The position numbers and the translations under genes are program-made. Of a stretch of 64,000 bases of DNA, positions 60,301 through 64,000 are shown one piece after another. Source of the stretch: Hypericum androsaemum (lineage: Eukaryota; Streptophyta; Magnoliopsida; Malpighiales; Hypericaceae); assembly GCA_963995505.1 (NCBI GenBank), contig OZ023190.1, forward strand, positions 13,014,092 to 13,078,091, in the 5' to 3' direction. The notes under the pieces are model-generated. The model saw nothing but the letters and a program-made list of their open reading frames with translations. It made no database searches and had not been told where the DNA came from. How positions within the stretch are numbered: the first letter of the stretch is position 1; every line of letters begins with the position of its first letter.

Positions 60301-62442
60301 CTTTTACTTCTCTGAGATAATCACGATTGCCCTAACCTCCCCATCTGGATGAAAATGGCAAATTTGACACCTTTTTCTCCAGAGGTGTGGGGACTGAATA
60401 GGACAATGTCACAAACGATTGAGTAGAGCATGTTGTTGACTCGAGAAACTGTGATATAAGTTTGAACATCGTCTTACTCTATCGTGAACCATACATGATT
60501 TGTTATGTTTGGATTTCACATAATAATTATTTACGTTGTTCTTAGTATGCGATGAACCTAGTGTGTTGTTATATACTGCATTATATATTACTATGTAGTA
60601 TTGCATGGAGCTTATTTGTTGCATTTTGAGAAATAAATGAGTGACATGCTTAATTTTTGGAAAGTGACACTGATAGTCGGACTAGCCGGACAAGAAGTCG
60701 GACAAAATAATTGGAGAAGTAGTGGATGGCCAACCCATGCTAGAGTCGTAGACTATCAATTATTCACTTTATGAGTAGACGCATTATTATCATGTGACAT
60801 CTCGGGAAACGAGTATATGTGACATGGGATCCCTCCGAATTTATTAATTATGTCCTTAATTTGGTCGATCACATTTGTCAACTGGCGAAGTTCTGTCCGG
60901 AAAAGGAAGTGCAAAGCCGCAGGAACATAATTATTTAGTTCCAATTTGAAGGGTAGGACTAGAACAGGTAGAGGCGAGGCGATGATGTACCACGAAAGGG
61001 CTGTAAGAGAGAAGACGATGTAAACAAAACAGTAAATAACATTAAAAAAACAGTAAATAACAAAATTAATACTAGTTTTACCACAAAACTAAGCCTCTTA
61101 ATTAAGACATCGACAATCCTCGAGTAAACAAAACTTGGGGAGACAAAAGATACCAACATTTTATCATCAAATATATATTTGGGGACACAAAAGATACCAA
61201 CATTTTATCATCAAATATATATTTATAATTTAATCACGTTTAAATTATGCTATACTTTATGATCCGGCTATGAGGATGCTACTCTCAATTTTTTATGGGT
61301 TGCTAAAATTTATATAAAAAAAGAATTTTCAAAATTAAAGGACAATTGCCCATATTGCTCTCAAGATCTGCGCCCAGCCCATGAAGTCAGAGCATGGGCC
61401 GCGGCCCACAGGTAACCCACCAATTTATACATGGGTCAAGGTATAAACTTATATGTATGAATTTAGTTCATCGTACCCTAAGAAACAGTTGGTACACCTT
61501 AGGCCGTGAAAAGCCAACCATCGCATTGTAAAAATTAGATAGGTTCGATGTATGGTTATTGAGGCCTCTTAAATTAGTAGAGAAATTTTATGTTGTATCT
61601 GGTAAATTTTTCGATATTCAAGTTGGATCTGACTTCCTAATTTTTTTTTCCGTTCTGCCGTCGATTCGAATTGCCTTTTTTTTTGTGTGATGACTAACCT
61701 CAATCTTGTTGCATTATGCTGATCCAGGATCCCAAAAGAGAATGCAAAATATCATTCAACCCTCAATTTAATGTGCATTTTCCAAAGGGCAATGGTACTT
61801 GAACACAGAACAATCTAATATCATATGATCGGCAAGAAAAAGGTCACACCGAAACCCGGGTTTACATGAAAGACAGCGAGACTTCACATAATATGATCCG
61901 GTGAAGCTCAAGATGGCAAATTCACAACTTACAAAAAAAGAAGAGAGATTATGTCGTCCGTTAACGAAGAGAAGTCGTATTGCCGTACAAACAATCTTGT
62001 TTGGGCCTTTTTCTTGTTTGATTCTCGTTTTCGCGGTTCGTGCGGGTTAGAATTTGTTTGAGCGAGGAGGATGATTAATTAAGATATACAACGACGTCGT
62101 GTTAGGATCGAGGACGTGGTGCTCTAGAGGGATTATACCGACGTATGAAATAAACATGAAAAAATAGACTACCCACAAACACTTTTTTCAAGAAAAATTT
62201 AATTTTTTAGTTGATATATCTTAGAAAACTATTAAAATTATTTGAGTAAATATTTAGCATTATCCTATTTTTTAATTTCAGAGTCGACATATCTTAATTA
62301 AAATAGAATAATTCATTTACTAGTTGATCTAAGTAAATTAGTTAAGTTTTTTTGAGGAAATTTTTACACTATAATTACACATGGTTTGAATCTTCAACTT
62401 GTACACGTATCACCAACATGTACGGCAAGGTATCACCAACAT
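60301..62442. other. Intergenic, no gene recognised
   Basis: There are AT-rich blocks and a local tandem repeat (GGGACACAAAAGATACCAAC and following bases) near 61135-61225. No supported exon was seen. Confidence 0.4.
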
Positions 62443-62451
62443 GTCATTATC

Positions 62452-62653
62452 GGGTCGAATTTGGTGGGGACTCCCCACCCATAGGGACTAAATGAATATT
62501 GGTTTATATGTGTAGAGTGATATTGAATATTGATTTGTATGTATAGTGATATTTTTTTTGAGGATATTGGTTTGCATGTGAAATGATGTTGGTTTGCATG
62601 TGTAGTCCCTACCTAGGAACAAGTTTTATTTAGTCCCAACTCAATCCAGTCTC
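62452..62653. mobile_element. Mutator-like MITE with 22-bp-type internal repeats, copy 2
   Basis: GTCATTATC, 9 bp, repeats exactly at 62443-62451 and 62654-62662. The left end GGGTCGAATTTGGTGGGGACT and the reversed right end GAGACTGGATTGAGTTGGGACT pair imperfectly. The interior repeats GATATTGGTTTGCATGTG-like units as in the copy at 32434. Confidence 0.85.
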
Positions 62654-62662
62654 GTCATTATC

Positions 62663-63049
62663 AATAACTGAACATGCCATTATCATAACACGTGAATCAT
62701 CATCAATAATTGGGCATGCCAGTGTCGTAACCGGGACATACTATTGTTAGAATCGAAGCATAACATTGTCAGACCTTCAATCCAAACGGTCTAGAATGAC
62801 TCATTCATTCCGGACCCAATCCACTGTCGCCATCGAGATACTACAGATAGTTGGAAAATAAAATACAGCCCCAGCGGACCACAACCTGTCCGATCCGTCA
62901 TTCAACACACCATGATAACATCCACGTCTCTAGTTATTCTAGAGCGCCGGTAGAAGGGCAGACTTCCAATTAGTAGCTCTTAGCTGTACCACAAGGGGAA
63001 AAAAAAGTTAAAACCAAAAAGCCAAAATAATCCCCCAAAATCTACGAAA
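62663..63049. other. Upstream region of the AGD14-type gene
   Basis: I see no gene; it presumably contains promoter sequence, but no element could be assigned with confidence. Confidence 0.4.
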
Positions 63050-63435
63050 CAAGAATTCCTCTCTCTCTCTCGTCTCCCTCCCCCGATCTTTAAGCAGGCT
63101 TACTAGGAATCCGCTTCCTTCCTTCGTATTGTGCAGTCCCCGGCCCAGTGAAGTCAATCCAGGTCAGTTTTTTTTTTACCGTTGTCGCTGCGATCTTGTT
63201 TTTTGAAACTTATTCTCTGTAATCCGAATTCCGGACAGGTAGGGTCCTTGTCGGCGTTGTCAGATCCGGGGGCATTAGATTTCGTACGGCGAGCTCTTGG
63301 TTAAGGTGATCTTCTTGTTGTTGCTTGGTATTTTCGTAATTTCTTGTACTGAATGAATTTGGGGGGGAGGGGGATCGCTTAGGGCAATTAGTTGCTTACT
63401 CTTGTTGTGTTGTTATGGTGAATTCAGGGTGGGAG
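63050..63435 (+). promoter_or_regulatory. Leader region of the AGD14-type gene
   Basis: A pyrimidine patch (CTCTCTCTCTCTCGTCTCCC) at about 63060-63085 is typical of plant core promoters. A donor (CAATCCAG/GTCAG) near 63164 and an acceptor (GAATTCAG/GGTGGG) near 63428 suggest a leader intron, placing the ATG eight bases into exon 2. Confidence 0.5.
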
Positions 63436-63534
63436 ATGGGGAGTCGGCTAAACGAGGACGAGAAGAACGAGAGGATAATCCGCGGTTTGCTTAAGCTCCC
63501 GGAGAATCGCAGGTGCATCAACTGCAGTAGTCTG
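63436..63534 (+). CDS. AGD14: ArfGAP domain protein, AGD14-type, first coding exon only
   Basis: The exon starts at ATG 63436 and codes 33 residues. MGSRLNEDEKNERIIRGLLK is followed by LPENRRCINCSSL, after which a donor (CTG/GTACGC) opens an intron running past the window end. RGLLKLPENRRCINC is the start of the ArfGAP zinc finger (CxxC), and the NERIIRG lead-in is that of AGD14 rather than of other plant AGDs. Such proteins stimulate GTP hydrolysis by Arf GTPases in vesicle traffic. The rest of the finger (the second CxxC) is not in the window, so only the start of the gene is supported. Confidence 0.8.
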
Positions 63535-64000
63535 GTACGCACGCGCCCCACTATTTCATTGTTTCCAACTCTAGCTGTTCATTTTGTGAGCTTTACTTTA
63601 CTTGTGGGTGTTGCTACTGACGGGAGATGGGGATGTTGCGGTTAATATCGGTTGGTAATTCTAGTAGGATTTTAATGGTTTCGGTTTAATTGCACTAGGA
63701 GCTTCTCGAGTTCAGATTAGGTCGGGACTGTTGGAGTTCTTGATAGACTGCTGTCGACATTGTTTATTTTTCTTGTGTTTTCTTCCTTCCATGCCTGTGC
63801 AATGTGGAAGATTTGACATTTATTGACAACACAATCGATTAACAGAAATTAAGAGGGCTGATGAGGATGTAGCTTTGCTTACTCTTGGTAGATACCTAAT
63901 GCCGGCAGTTCTCTGGAATTTCCCGATTTGCAGTCCCGGGGTCATAACTAGATCTTGGAAGACTGTCACGTGACCTGATAAAAATAAAATACCATAAAGT
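63535..64000 (+). other. Intron 1 of the AGD14-type gene (partial)
   Basis: It follows the GT donor at 63535. No second ArfGAP exon (expected to encode the next CxxC) is visible before the window ends. Confidence 0.6.

Overview
This window looks like flowering-plant nuclear DNA. Its genes are split by GT-AG introns, they match plant-specific families (DLK2, VIN3-like, AGD14, TPX2-like), and most of the remaining sequence is nested plant transposable elements. I cannot name the species. Gene models come from reading splice sites and family motifs by eye, without transcripts or database searches.

Three genes look intact. A mitochondrial 3-hydroxyisobutyryl-CoA hydrolase-like gene lies at 13850-17464 (minus). 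It carries two alternative exons coding the active-site loop, and splice phase allows only one of them per transcript. A DLK2-type alpha/beta hydrolase lies at 21594-24372 (minus), with a hAT element and a nested LINE piece in intron 2. A VIN3-like PHD/FNIII/VID chromatin protein lies at 39414-42732 (minus). A fourth gene, an AGD14-type ArfGAP, begins at 63436 (plus) and leaves the window after its first coding exon.

Three gene relics are visible: a 2-oxoglutarate/Fe(II) oxygenase (about 1602-4725, minus), a rearranged TPX2-domain gene (6497-9133, minus), and a small DnaJ-type Cys-rich exon that has lost zinc ligands (28571-28781, plus). None appears to share a pathway with its neighbours, as expected for a eukaryotic chromosome.

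Layout: 1-10 kb holds gene relics; 10.7-13 kb a miniature LTR element and a LINE tail; 13.8-24.4 kb the hydrolase and DLK2 genes separated by LINE, LTR, Mutator-like and hAT pieces; 24.8-37 kb is repeat-rich, with minisatellites, two solo LTRs in opposite orientation and 22-bp repeat arrays; 39-43.6 kb the VIN3-like gene; 46.4-59.1 kb one LINE (12-bp target repeat) broken by a 218-bp hAT MITE and by a 7.3-kb Ty3-type LTR element (GCTAT target repeat) with a dead gag-pro frame and no reverse transcriptase; 59.5-60.3 kb a Cassandra-type 5S-containing TRIM whose outer left LTR is inverted although a target duplication flanks the whole unit; 62-64 kb a Mutator-like MITE and the AGD14 start.
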